Positions 56,068 to 63,335 of a stretch of DNA of 64,000 bases are shown one piece after another. Position numbers and translations under genes: made by a program. Within the stretch, counting starts at the first letter, position 1. The number at the start of each line of letters is the position of its first letter. A model generated the notes under the pieces. The model did not search any database and was not told the DNA's origin. It saw only the letters and a program-made list of their open reading frames with translations. This DNA is from Mycobacterium sp. GA-1285 (GTDB lineage Bacteria > Actinomycetota > Actinomycetes > Mycobacteriales > Mycobacteriaceae): the NCBI RefSeq assembly GCF_001499905.1, contig NZ_LQIS01000014.1, positions 1 to 64,000 on the forward strand. Reading direction: 5' to 3'.

Positions 56068-56086
56068 GACCCAAAGTTTGGTTAAC
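56068..56086 (+). promoter_or_regulatory. Island operator site B (tandem TetR gene)
   Basis: GACCCAAAGTTTGGTTAAC, 44 bases before the regulator's GTG. The core CCAAA-G-TTTGG is a perfect palindrome. It suggests autoregulation. Confidence 0.6.
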
Positions 56087-56154
56087 GCTACCAGAATCCG
56101 AGCTCCGGGCAGTGTCGCCCGACGTAAAAGCAAGGGTGGCGGCCCCGTCGGCGG

Positions 56155-56688
56155 TCACGAGCTGGATGGGGAGCGAACGATGTTCAGCGGGCGCTCATAT
56201 GAGATGTCAGTGCGATCGTGCGCCACGGTGAGGATGTCAGCGAGAAAACCCAGGGTCTGGTCGGTGATCAGCGTCGTGCCCTCGGTGTGCCACTCGACGA
56301 CGCACACCCGCGCCGCGATGGCCCACCGGCCGTCGCGGCGCTCGAGCCGGTCGATGTAGCGGCCGCCGTTGACGGTCAGATGATTCGCCGGGGCGCGGTC
56401 GGTGCCGACGAACAGATAATAGGTTTCGGCGTGCGCCTGATCGCCGGTGATGTCCGCGGTGTGGTTCAACAGGTAGTGCTGGTAGCGCGTCTGCGTCTCG
56501 TGGTACGCGAACGCCCAGTCGATGAAGTCATCAACGTCGCCCACGAAACCGATGTGCTCGTCGACCGCGCCGTCGTGGTATGCCGAGCGCAACAGTTCGC
56601 GGTCGCGTCGATCCATCCCACGCGCGTACCGCTGCATACAGTCGACGATGTCCGCCCGGTCGCAGAGCTCCCGCAGTCTTTCGTTCAC
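56155..56688 (-). CDS. SnoaL-like domain protein
   Basis: The 177-residue SnoaL/NTF2-like protein has the family opening LRELCDRADIVDCMQRYARG, then RSAYHDGAVDEHIGFVGDVD and RDGRWAIAARVCVVEWHTE. Such proteins occur as small hydratase/isomerase-like enzymes in steroid and aromatic pathways; the reaction is unknown here. GTG 56688 overlaps the nitroreductase stop (GTGA), so it is translated from the same message. An open frame upstream is only a shadow of the nitroreductase. Confidence 0.85.
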   Translation of the reverse strand: MNERLRELCDRADIVDCMQRYARGMDRRDRELLRSAYHDGAVDEHIGFVGDVDDFIDWAFAYHETQTRYQHYLLNHTADITGDQAHAETYYLFVGTDRAPANHLTVNGGRYIDRLERRDGRWAIAARVCVVEWHTEGTTLITDQTLGFLADILTVAHDRTDISYERPLNIVRSPSSS

Positions 56689-57332
56689 AGCGATGGTCCC
56701 TCCCAGTTGTCCACGGCGACCACGTCGTCGATCGGCCGGCGTTCCGCCGGACGGAACGTGACGCCGGGCCGAAGGCGACCGACCGGCAGCAGGCAGCCTT
56801 GTACGTGACCTTCCGGGATGCCGAGCAGGTCGCGGACCGCTGCCTCGTGGGTCAGATGCAATGTCGTCACACACGTTCCGTAGCCGCGCGTGTGAAGCGC
56901 GAGCGCGAAGTTCCAGACGGCGGGGAAGATCGAACCGTACAGCGTGGCCTGGTAGAAGGCCTCGTCGCCGTCGGTGCGCGGCAAATATGGTTCGTAGCAG
57001 GGGATTACGAGAAGCGGAACCCCCGCCATGTTCTCGACCAGCCACTCGGTCGAGGACATGATCTTCTTGCCGGGAGCATCGGGCGGCAGCAGGTCGGCTA
57101 TCAGTTGCCCACCGACCTTCTGCAGGTAGGCGTCGCGGTACAGTCCGGCCAATCGGGCCCGCAGCCCCTCATCGGCAACGACAAGCCAACGCCAGCTCTG
57201 TTGATTGGAGCCGTTGGCGGCCTGCATCCCGATTCGCAGGCAGTCGGCAATGGCGCGTCGATCCACCGGCGCGTCGAGGTCCAGTGACCGTCGCGCCGAC
57301 CGCGTAGTGGTCAGGAGCTGGTCGATGTCCAT
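56685..57332 (-). CDS. Nitroreductase family FMN oxidoreductase
   Basis: The 215-residue nitroreductase-fold flavoprotein has the FMN-binding TRSARRSLDLDAPVDR near the N-terminus, GMQAANGSNQQSWRWLVV and GTCVTTLHL. It may reduce enones, quinones or nitro groups with NAD(P)H. ATG 57332 has GGAGCC nearby. Operator site C lies 41 bases upstream and overlaps a promoter TTGACC-17-TATGGT. It forms an operon with the SnoaL gene. Confidence 0.88.
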   Translation of the reverse strand: MDIDQLLTTTRSARRSLDLDAPVDRRAIADCLRIGMQAANGSNQQSWRWLVVADEGLRARLAGLYRDAYLQKVGGQLIADLLPPDAPGKKIMSSTEWLVENMAGVPLLVIPCYEPYLPRTDGDEAFYQATLYGSIFPAVWNFALALHTRGYGTCVTTLHLTHEAAVRDLLGIPEGHVQGCLLPVGRLRPGVTFRPAERRPIDDVVAVDNWEGPSL

Positions 57333-57373
57333 GGCGGGCTCCTTCGCTTGGCGGTCGCGCCGACCATAATCGG

Positions 57374-57392
57374 GAACAGATTTTTGGTCAAC
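57374..57392 (+). promoter_or_regulatory. Island operator site C (nitroreductase promoter)
   Basis: GAACAGATTTTTGGTCAAC. On the minus strand it reads from -35 TTGACC; 17 bases later is TATGGT (plus-strand ACCATA 57363-57368), giving a promoter about 25 nt before the nitroreductase ATG. Confidence 0.72.
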
Positions 57393-57430
57393 GGCGCCGA
57401 CGGCCTGTTGTCTTCGGCGATGAGCGACAG

Positions 57431-58360
57431 TCAGCCGGTGAGACCGAGGCGCCGGGTCACCGCGAACACCTCGTCGTAGATCGATCCCGGAACGGTGAAC
57501 GGCTCGGTGGCCGCCACCGCGTCGAGGTGGCCGGCGAGGTCCTCGGCCGTCGGATCGCTGTCCGCTGGCGCCAACCAGCCCTCACTCAGTCCGACGAACA
57601 CCCTGGCGAACCGGCCCGCACAGGCAGAGAAGTTCTGATGGCTGACATCGCAGGCCCGGCTGGCCAGAAACACCACGATCGGTGCCACGAGCTCCGGGCG
57701 GATGGCCGCGAAAAAGCCGTTGTCCTCGAGTGCTTTCGGATCACTCAGCGTTTCGGTGACCATCCGGGAGAGCCCGAAGGGCAGCACGGTGTTCGCCCGG
57801 ATTCCGTGCGGATCACCCTCGAGCGCAATCACATTCGTCAGACCAACGATGCCGGCCTTGGCCGCGGCGTAATGGGCCTCCAGATGCTGGCCGAACATAC
57901 CCGCTGACGAGGCGATGAACACGAACCGGCCGTAGCCCTGCGCCTTCATCACCCGGAAGGCGGGCTGTGACAGGTAGAACGCGCCGTCGAGATGGACCGA
58001 AAGCATGCGCCGCCAGTCACCGGGCGTCAGCTCGTCGAACGCGATGGCGTTGAAGATGCCGGCGTTGCTGATCACCGCGTCGAGCCGGCCGAACGCCTCG
58101 ACAGCAGTCCGTATGATCGCCTCACCACCGGCCGCACTGTCCACCGAGTCGTAGGACGCGACGGCCCTGCCGCCGGATGCGGTGATCTCGTCCACCACCT
58201 GGTCGGCGACCGCGCTGTCCTCGCCGTCTCCGTGCATGGTTCCGCCGACATCGTTGACGACGATCGAGGCTCCGCGCCTCGCCAACTCGCGCGCGTAGAC
58301 GCGACCGAGTCCGCGGCCGGCCCCGGTCACCACGGCGACCTGGTCGGTGAAGTCGATCAA
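57431..58360 (-). CDS. Short-chain dehydrogenase/reductase (MFE-2-type)
   Basis: The 309-residue SDR has NAD-binding VVTGAGRGLGRVYARELARRG, NNAG-like ISNAGIFNAIAFDELTPGDW, and catalytic Ser with Tyr-x-x-x-Lys in HYAAAKAGIVG. The IVVNDVGGTMHGDGEDS segment is characteristic of the 3-hydroxyacyl-CoA dehydrogenase part of peroxisomal-type multifunctional enzyme 2, so a beta-oxidation role for a bulky acyl-CoA is plausible. ATG 58360 is divergent from the VWA gene, with operator D between. Confidence 0.9.
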   Translation of the reverse strand: MIDFTDQVAVVTGAGRGLGRVYARELARRGASIVVNDVGGTMHGDGEDSAVADQVVDEITASGGRAVASYDSVDSAAGGEAIIRTAVEAFGRLDAVISNAGIFNAIAFDELTPGDWRRMLSVHLDGAFYLSQPAFRVMKAQGYGRFVFIASSAGMFGQHLEAHYAAAKAGIVGLTNVIALEGDPHGIRANTVLPFGLSRMVTETLSDPKALEDNGFFAAIRPELVAPIVVFLASRACDVSHQNFSACAGRFARVFVGLSEGWLAPADSDPTAEDLAGHLDAVAATEPFTVPGSIYDEVFAVTRRLGLTG

Positions 58361-58406
58361 CGTAACCTCCGGAGATTGACGTGTGGCCCCGCTGGACTCT
58401 ACGTTG

Positions 58407-58425
58407 GAACAGATATTTGGTCAAC
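58407..58425 (+). promoter_or_regulatory. Island operator site D (SDR / VWA divergent region)
   Basis: GAACAGATATTTGGTCAAC, flanked so that CGTTG and CAACG form outer arms (58402-58426). Towards the SDR gene it provides -35 TTGACC, then 17 bases and TAGAGT (plus-strand ACTCTA 58396-58401). It also lies 18 bases before the VWA ATG. Confidence 0.75.
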
Positions 58426-58443
58426 GAGAAAGGCCACAGCTCG

Positions 58444-60144
58444 ATGACGAGCGAGGACGCCGACGATCCCACGCGCCTGGCGCTGCTGGCCTCTGCCCTG
58501 GCGGGCCGCACGATAGCGGTCGCGCCGGCGACTCCGGGCGAACCGGCATGGACCGACGGCGTCACGGTGTTCGTCGACCCGTCCGCCGGTGCGCCCCGCC
58601 AACTCGAGTCGGTCACCGTGCAGGCGTCGCTACTGGCCAGTGGGGGCCTGGAGGCCGGTGTCGTGCGCAAACTGGTCAGGCGACCGGCGCTGGCGCGGCG
58701 TTACCTCGCGGTCGAGGGCCAGCGCGCGCTGTCGGCCAACGACGACCTGCTGCCGTCCGCCGTCCGTCCGCTTCTCGACTGTGACCTCGCGACCCGGGCG
58801 GATTCGCCGGTCGGTTCACTGAAGGTGGCGGGAGAAAGTCGTGACATCGCCGATCCGCCGGCGGGATTCGGGGTGATCAAAGCGCAGAAACTGGTGGCGA
58901 CGCGCGCCGCGGCCACGCAGGTGGAATCGGCCGGCGGGCACGCCCCTCGGCGCGAGTCGAAAAGAGAGCTGGCCGATCTCGATGACGACGATGACATTGC
59001 CGACGACGAAGACGTGTTCGATCCCTTCTCCAGTCCCGTCGGCGGTGGCGGTGTGCTCGGCAAGCTCCTGCAGCGCATGACAAGGAGCGTCCGCAAGCTC
59101 TCCGGCGGCGGCACACCGGGCGCCGATACGCCAACTCATCGCTCCCGCAAGGGCCTGCGTGGTGCCGGCGCGGTGACCTCGAGCGCGGCCGGGCCGGCAG
59201 ACGCCGATGGCTGGGCCGCCGCCACGGCCGGGGGACGCACGTATCCCGAATGGGATTTCCAGCGGCGCTGTTACCGGCCAGACTGGTGCACGGTGCTCGA
59301 GATTGAACCCACGATCGAGAAGGGGCGATCGCTGGCCCACCCCGATGTGCACGCGTTGCGTCGGCCGCTGACCCGGCTCGGCATCGGGTTGGACCGATGT
59401 CACCGGCAGACTCAGGGCGACGACATCGACGTGGATGCGGCGGTCGAGGCGCGCGTGGAAACGTTGGCGGGTTCGACTCCCGACGAGGCCGTCTACCTCG
59501 ACAGCTTGCCCAGGCGTCGCGATCTGGCCGTGCTCGTTCTGCTCGACGTCTCCGGTTCGGCCGGGGAGGCAGGTACCTTCGGTCAGACGGTCCACGAGCA
59601 ACAGCGGGCGGCCGCGGCGGCGCTGACAGTGGCGCTGCACGAACTCGGAGATCGCGTGGCGCTGTACGCATTTCAGTCGCAGGGTCGCTCAGCGGTCCAT
59701 ATGGTGCCGGTGAAGCGCTTCGACGATCACCTCGATGCGATGGTCATGCGGCGCCTGGGCAGCCTCACTCCGGGTGCCTACTCGAGGTTGGGTGCGGCCG
59801 TCCGGCACGGTACCGCGCTGATGATGGAGAAGGCCGGCACATCGCGTCGATTGCTGGTTGTGCTCTCCGATGGCCTGGCCTACGACCATGGCTACGAAAG
59901 GCTCTACGGGGCGGCCGACGTACGGCGGGCGCTGGGGGAAGCCCGGCGCGAGGGTATCGGCTGTCTGTGTCTGACGATCGGCGCGGCCACCGACTCCGGG
60001 GAGCTGGGCAGGGTCTTCGGCAGCGCTGCGCACGCTTCGATACCCAAGCCGACGCAACTGGCCGACGTGATCGGACCGCTGTTCCGCTCGGCTCTGCGCA
60101 CCGCTGACCTGCGTCGGCGCGTACCGACGCCATCGGCATCTTGA
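58444..60144 (+). CDS. VWA-domain protein (CbbO/NorD-like partner of MoxR ATPase)
   Basis: The 566-residue protein has a C-terminal von Willebrand A domain (about 360-550) with an intact MIDAS start LLDVSGSAGE (Asp368) and the later VLSDGLAYDHGYE. An acidic stretch DDDDDIADDEDVFD lies at about 180-195. This organisation resembles NorD/CbbO proteins, which with a NorQ/CbbQ AAA+ partner activate metalloenzymes. The partner gene follows 55 bases later. ATG 58444 is chosen; the upstream frame crosses the operator. Confidence 0.85.
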   Translation: MTSEDADDPTRLALLASALAGRTIAVAPATPGEPAWTDGVTVFVDPSAGAPRQLESVTVQASLLASGGLEAGVVRKLVRRPALARRYLAVEGQRALSANDDLLPSAVRPLLDCDLATRADSPVGSLKVAGESRDIADPPAGFGVIKAQKLVATRAAATQVESAGGHAPRRESKRELADLDDDDDIADDEDVFDPFSSPVGGGGVLGKLLQRMTRSVRKLSGGGTPGADTPTHRSRKGLRGAGAVTSSAAGPADADGWAAATAGGRTYPEWDFQRRCYRPDWCTVLEIEPTIEKGRSLAHPDVHALRRPLTRLGIGLDRCHRQTQGDDIDVDAAVEARVETLAGSTPDEAVYLDSLPRRRDLAVLVLLDVSGSAGEAGTFGQTVHEQQRAAAAALTVALHELGDRVALYAFQSQGRSAVHMVPVKRFDDHLDAMVMRRLGSLTPGAYSRLGAAVRHGTALMMEKAGTSRRLLVVLSDGLAYDHGYERLYGAADVRRALGEARREGIGCLCLTIGAATDSGELGRVFGSAAHASIPKPTQLADVIGPLFRSALRTADLRRRVPTPSAS

Positions 60145-60159
60145 ACCAAACATCTGTTC
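60141..60159 (-). promoter_or_regulatory. Island operator site E (AAA+ gene promoter)
   Basis: On the minus strand GAACAGATGTTTGGTTCAA. On the plus strand it supplies -35 TTGAAC, then 18 bases and TAGGGT (60165-60170), 29 bases before ATG 60200. The site overlaps the VWA stop codon. Confidence 0.7.
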
Positions 60160-60199
60160 CGCGCTAGGGTCGTAGAACGAGCTCGAGCGAAGGGAAGCC

Positions 60200-61006
60200 A
60201 TGCACTCGAAGCCGCCGCGCCCCTACTACGTTCCCGTCGGGAACGAGGAGCAGGTCTTCAAGGCCGCATACAAACAGGGGCTGTCGATCGCGCTGAAAGG
60301 TCCGACAGGCTGCGGCAAGACGCGGTTCGTCGAGGCGATGGCGCACGATCTGGACCGCCCCCTGATCACAGTCGCCTGTCACGACGACTTGACCACTGCC
60401 GACCTTGTGGGCCGATTCCTTCTGCGCGGCGGTGAGACCGAATGGGTCGACGGGCCCCTGACCCGTGCGGTCCGCGACGGAGCCATCTGCTACCTCGACG
60501 AGGTCGTCGAAGCCCGACAGGACACCACCGTCGTGTTGCACCCGCTCGCAGATCACCGCAGGCAGCTACCGATCGAACGGCTCGGAATCACGCTGGACGC
60601 GGCGCCGGGGTTCTGTCTGGTCGTCTCCTACAACCCGGGTTATCAGAGCGTGCTGAAGGATCTCAAAGACTCGACCAGGCAGCGGATGGTCGCGATCGAG
60701 TTCGGCTTTCCGACAGCCGACGTCGAGGAGAAGATCGTTGCCAGCGAAGCAGCCATCGATCATGATCGCGCGGCAGAGCTCGTCCGGCTGGGTCATGCGA
60801 TCCGGCGGTTGGAGACCGGGGGACTGCGCGAAGTCGCGTCGACTCGGGTGCTGATCGCCGCGGGCCGGCTGATCGCCGAGGGATTGACTCCACGAGACGC
60901 CGCGCGGGCCGCGATCGCGGGCCCGCTCACCGACGACGCCACCGTGACCCGCGGCTTGGTCGAGATGATCGATGCGTACATGGTCGACCAGCGACCGGAG
61001 GATTGA
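60200..61006 (+). CDS. MoxR-type AAA+ ATPase (CbbQ/NorQ-like)
   Basis: The 268-residue AAA+ protein has Walker A GPTGCGKT at 34-41, Walker B with Asp100-Glu101 in AICYLDEVVEA, and the sensor-1 Asn in VVSYNPGYQSVLKDLK. The C-terminal CbbQ/NorQ domain has LRRLETGGLREVASTR-like residues. CbbQ/NorQ proteins pair with VWA proteins to remodel metalloenzymes such as Rubisco or nitric oxide reductase. Here neither target is present; P450 or another island enzyme may be the client. GAAGGGAAG lies 4-6 bases before the ATG. Confidence 0.9.
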   Translation: MHSKPPRPYYVPVGNEEQVFKAAYKQGLSIALKGPTGCGKTRFVEAMAHDLDRPLITVACHDDLTTADLVGRFLLRGGETEWVDGPLTRAVRDGAICYLDEVVEARQDTTVVLHPLADHRRQLPIERLGITLDAAPGFCLVVSYNPGYQSVLKDLKDSTRQRMVAIEFGFPTADVEEKIVASEAAIDHDRAAELVRLGHAIRRLETGGLREVASTRVLIAAGRLIAEGLTPRDAARAAIAGPLTDDATVTRGLVEMIDAYMVDQRPED

Positions 61007-61033
61007 CGCTGATCCCGCCCCTCGTTACTGTCT

Positions 61034-61052
61034 GAACAAATATTAGGTTTCA
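61034..61052 (+). promoter_or_regulatory. Island operator site F (binding-protein gene)
   Basis: GAACAAATATTAGGTTTCA, 17 bases before ATG 61070. A CAATAT -10-like element (61054-61059) lies just downstream. Confidence 0.62.
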
Positions 61053-61069
61053 ACAATATCGGAGATGGG

Positions 61070-62182
61070 ATGTCCTACGAGAGCACCGCGGAACCAATCA
61101 AGTTCGGGTACCTCATGGACTTCAAGCTGCCCGACCTGTACCCGCAGGAGATGAAGGAAGATCTGTCCAATCCCTTCGAGCTGATCTTCGCCGAGGCGGT
61201 CGAGAACGGCGTGATCGACCGGCCCATCGAGATCATCTACAAGGAGGTCGAGGGGCTGCCCAAGGGTTCGGTGAAGGCGGTGATCGACGCCTACGGCGAA
61301 CTCGTCGACGAGGGGTGTCTCGCGGTGTTCGGCCCGCACATCACCGACAACTGTGTGCCGACCCGCGAGGCCATCGAGGAGCGGTTCCGGGTGCCCGCGC
61401 TCAGCGTCACCGGCAGCGACGCGTGGCTCGGCGAGTGGACGTTCTCGTTCCCGCAGGGGTCCTTGACCGACGAGCCGATCTTCTGGGCCGACCTGCTGGC
61501 CAAGGGCGGCCACCACGAGGTCGGTGTGCTCATGGAGCAGTCGCTGGTCGGCGAGACGTACGTGAAGAACTTCCGGAACGCGTGCCGTCGCAAGGGGATC
61601 AGGATCGTCGCCGAGGCGGCCATCGCACAGACAGCGCAAGATGTCTCGGAAGCGGTACGCAGCCTGCATGAGGCCAAGGCACAGGCCGTGGTGCACGCCG
61701 GCTTCGGCTTCGGCATCGTCTTCGTCAACCCGGCGCTCGAAGCGCTCGGTTGGGATCCGCCGCGCTTCACCAGCACAGCCTTTCAGAACGCGTGGATCAA
61801 CCCGATCATGTGGAACGCGTTCATGGGGTGGACGGGCGTCGACCAGTACGACGAGGGAAACCCCGTCGGCCAGCGGTTTCTCGACAAGTACCAGCAGAAG
61901 TTCGGCCGTCGACCGGAATACTGTGTGCCGGTAGTGAATTGCGATGTCGCCACGGCACTGCTTCGCGCGTGTGCCGACGCCCATCCGCTGAGTCCGCGAG
62001 GAGTCAAGGAAGCGCTGGAACGCGTCAAGATGATGCCCGCTGCCGCGGGTGCGCCGGGGACCCGCGTCTCGTTCGGCAACTGGACGCGCCGAGCCTGGAT
62101 GGGCGCCGGGTATCTCGTGGCCCGAAGGCTCGACGCCGACGGCGTCAACTCTCATCTTGTCGACCGCTTTGGTGAGGAGTGA
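61070..62182 (+). CDS. Branched-chain-amino-acid-type binding protein homologue without signal peptide
   Basis: The 370-residue protein has the Peripla_BP (LivJ/AmiC-like) fold: IKFGYLMDFKLPDLYPQ, VFGPHITDNCVPTRE, WTFSFPQGSLTDEPIFWADL, GVLMEQSLVGETYVKNFRNA, and the C-terminal PVVNCDVATALLRACADA. Transport-type members carry a signal or lipoprotein peptide; none is visible here, and no ABC permease or ATPase is nearby. It could be a cytoplasmic ligand sensor like AmiC, or a binding partner of the AveC-like protein, whose gene starts 3 bases later. Confidence 0.82.
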   Translation: MSYESTAEPIKFGYLMDFKLPDLYPQEMKEDLSNPFELIFAEAVENGVIDRPIEIIYKEVEGLPKGSVKAVIDAYGELVDEGCLAVFGPHITDNCVPTREAIEERFRVPALSVTGSDAWLGEWTFSFPQGSLTDEPIFWADLLAKGGHHEVGVLMEQSLVGETYVKNFRNACRRKGIRIVAEAAIAQTAQDVSEAVRSLHEAKAQAVVHAGFGFGIVFVNPALEALGWDPPRFTSTAFQNAWINPIMWNAFMGWTGVDQYDEGNPVGQRFLDKYQQKFGRRPEYCVPVVNCDVATALLRACADAHPLSPRGVKEALERVKMMPAAAGAPGTRVSFGNWTRRAWMGAGYLVARRLDADGVNSHLVDRFGEE

Positions 62183-62185
62183 ACC

Positions 62186-63328
62186 GTGACCACTGAAACG
62201 CCGAGAACCGACCCGGCCGCACCGGCCGAGGCCAAGCGGGCGAGACCCTCCTGGCTCGGACCGTCGATTTCGGTGGCGGCCCTGCTTGCCGTGGCCGTGT
62301 TCTTCGCCGTCAACACCCGCAAGGGACCGGGGTCCCCACGGATCGCCAACCCCGACGTCGAGGGAGCACCACGGCCCGTTGAGGTGCTGTTCGGATGGAG
62401 CACGTCGACCTGGGTGGTGATCCTCGAGACCTTCACCGTCATCACGATGGCCGTCATCATCACCCTGTGGGTGGTGCACTGGCGGCGCAACCCGCACAAC
62501 CCGACGTTGCTGATGGCGCTGGTCACCTCGTTGATCGTGTGGCAGGACCCGATCATGAACTGGTCTCCGTTCGCGGTCTACAACCCGGAGTTGGCCCACC
62601 TGCCCGAGGACTGGCCGCTGGTGTCGCTGTCACCGACGGTGGAGCCGTTCGTCGTCCTCGGCTACGTGATGTTCTACCTCGGACCCTACTTCCCGGCCAT
62701 CTGGATCCTGCGGAAACTGCAGGCCCGCAAGCCCGTCGACTCGTTCGTGTGGCGCCACCCGCTGATCAGCCTGGCGGCCATCATCTTCCCGATCGGGGTG
62801 GTCGTGGATGCGGCGCTCGAGATCACCCTGGTGCGCACCGGCATGTACATCTACTCGCAGGTGCCGCCGTGGGCGTCGATCTTCACCGGGGAACCCCATC
62901 AGTTCCCCCTCATCTGGGAAGTCGTGGCGGTCACATTCGTGATGATCCCCGCCGGTGTGCTGCTCTACCGCGACGACACCGGAAAGTCCGTCGCGGAGAA
63001 GCTCGCTCAGCGGGCGCGGATCTTCGCCTCGAGACCCAGACTGGGCACCTTCGTCGTGATGTTCGTGATCATCAACGTCGCCTATCTTTGTTACGGCGGG
63101 CTGTTCGCGATCGTGAAGGCGACCAAGATCTCCACTTCGGTGGCCTGCCCGTGGCCCTATCCGGAAGTGAAAGTCTATGATCCGCAGGGCTTCTACGAAC
63201 TCAACGGCCACCCGGGTCCGTACTCCGTCGGAATCATGTCGACCTGGATGAGCGGGCAACCCGACGGACGCCCCGACGTGGAACTGGGCGCCAAGAGCGA
63301 CCGATGCGCACCGGAAGCCCAGGGGTGA
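62186..63328 (+). CDS. AveC-like (spirocyclase family) integral membrane protein
   Basis: The 380-residue protein has about seven membrane helices (roughly 27-42, 76-97, 110-125, 149-170, 193-213, 235-256, 283-305) and the sequence character of the AveC spirocyclase-like family, common in mycobacteria: LIVWQDPIMNWSPFAVYNP and VDAALEITLVRTGMYIYSQV. AveC acts on polyketide spiroketals in Streptomyces; mycobacterial functions are unknown. GTG 62186 follows the binding-protein gene by 3 bases; GTGAGGAG lies upstream. Confidence 0.75.
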   Translation: MTTETPRTDPAAPAEAKRARPSWLGPSISVAALLAVAVFFAVNTRKGPGSPRIANPDVEGAPRPVEVLFGWSTSTWVVILETFTVITMAVIITLWVVHWRRNPHNPTLLMALVTSLIVWQDPIMNWSPFAVYNPELAHLPEDWPLVSLSPTVEPFVVLGYVMFYLGPYFPAIWILRKLQARKPVDSFVWRHPLISLAAIIFPIGVVVDAALEITLVRTGMYIYSQVPPWASIFTGEPHQFPLIWEVVAVTFVMIPAGVLLYRDDTGKSVAEKLAQRARIFASRPRLGTFVVMFVIINVAYLCYGGLFAIVKATKISTSVACPWPYPEVKVYDPQGFYELNGHPGPYSVGIMSTWMSGQPDGRPDVELGAKSDRCAPEAQG

Positions 63329-63335
63329 ACAGCGC

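Noticed and set aside
56024..56158. Longer N-terminus for the tandem TetR regulator
   Set aside because: It would be translated through operator site B and is unrelated to TetR N-termini; a Shine-Dalgarno supports GTG 56023.
56689..57045. Longer N-terminus for the SnoaL protein in the island
   Set aside because: The extension is an antiparallel-frame shadow of the nitroreductase; GTG 56688 with GTGA overlap fits the operon.
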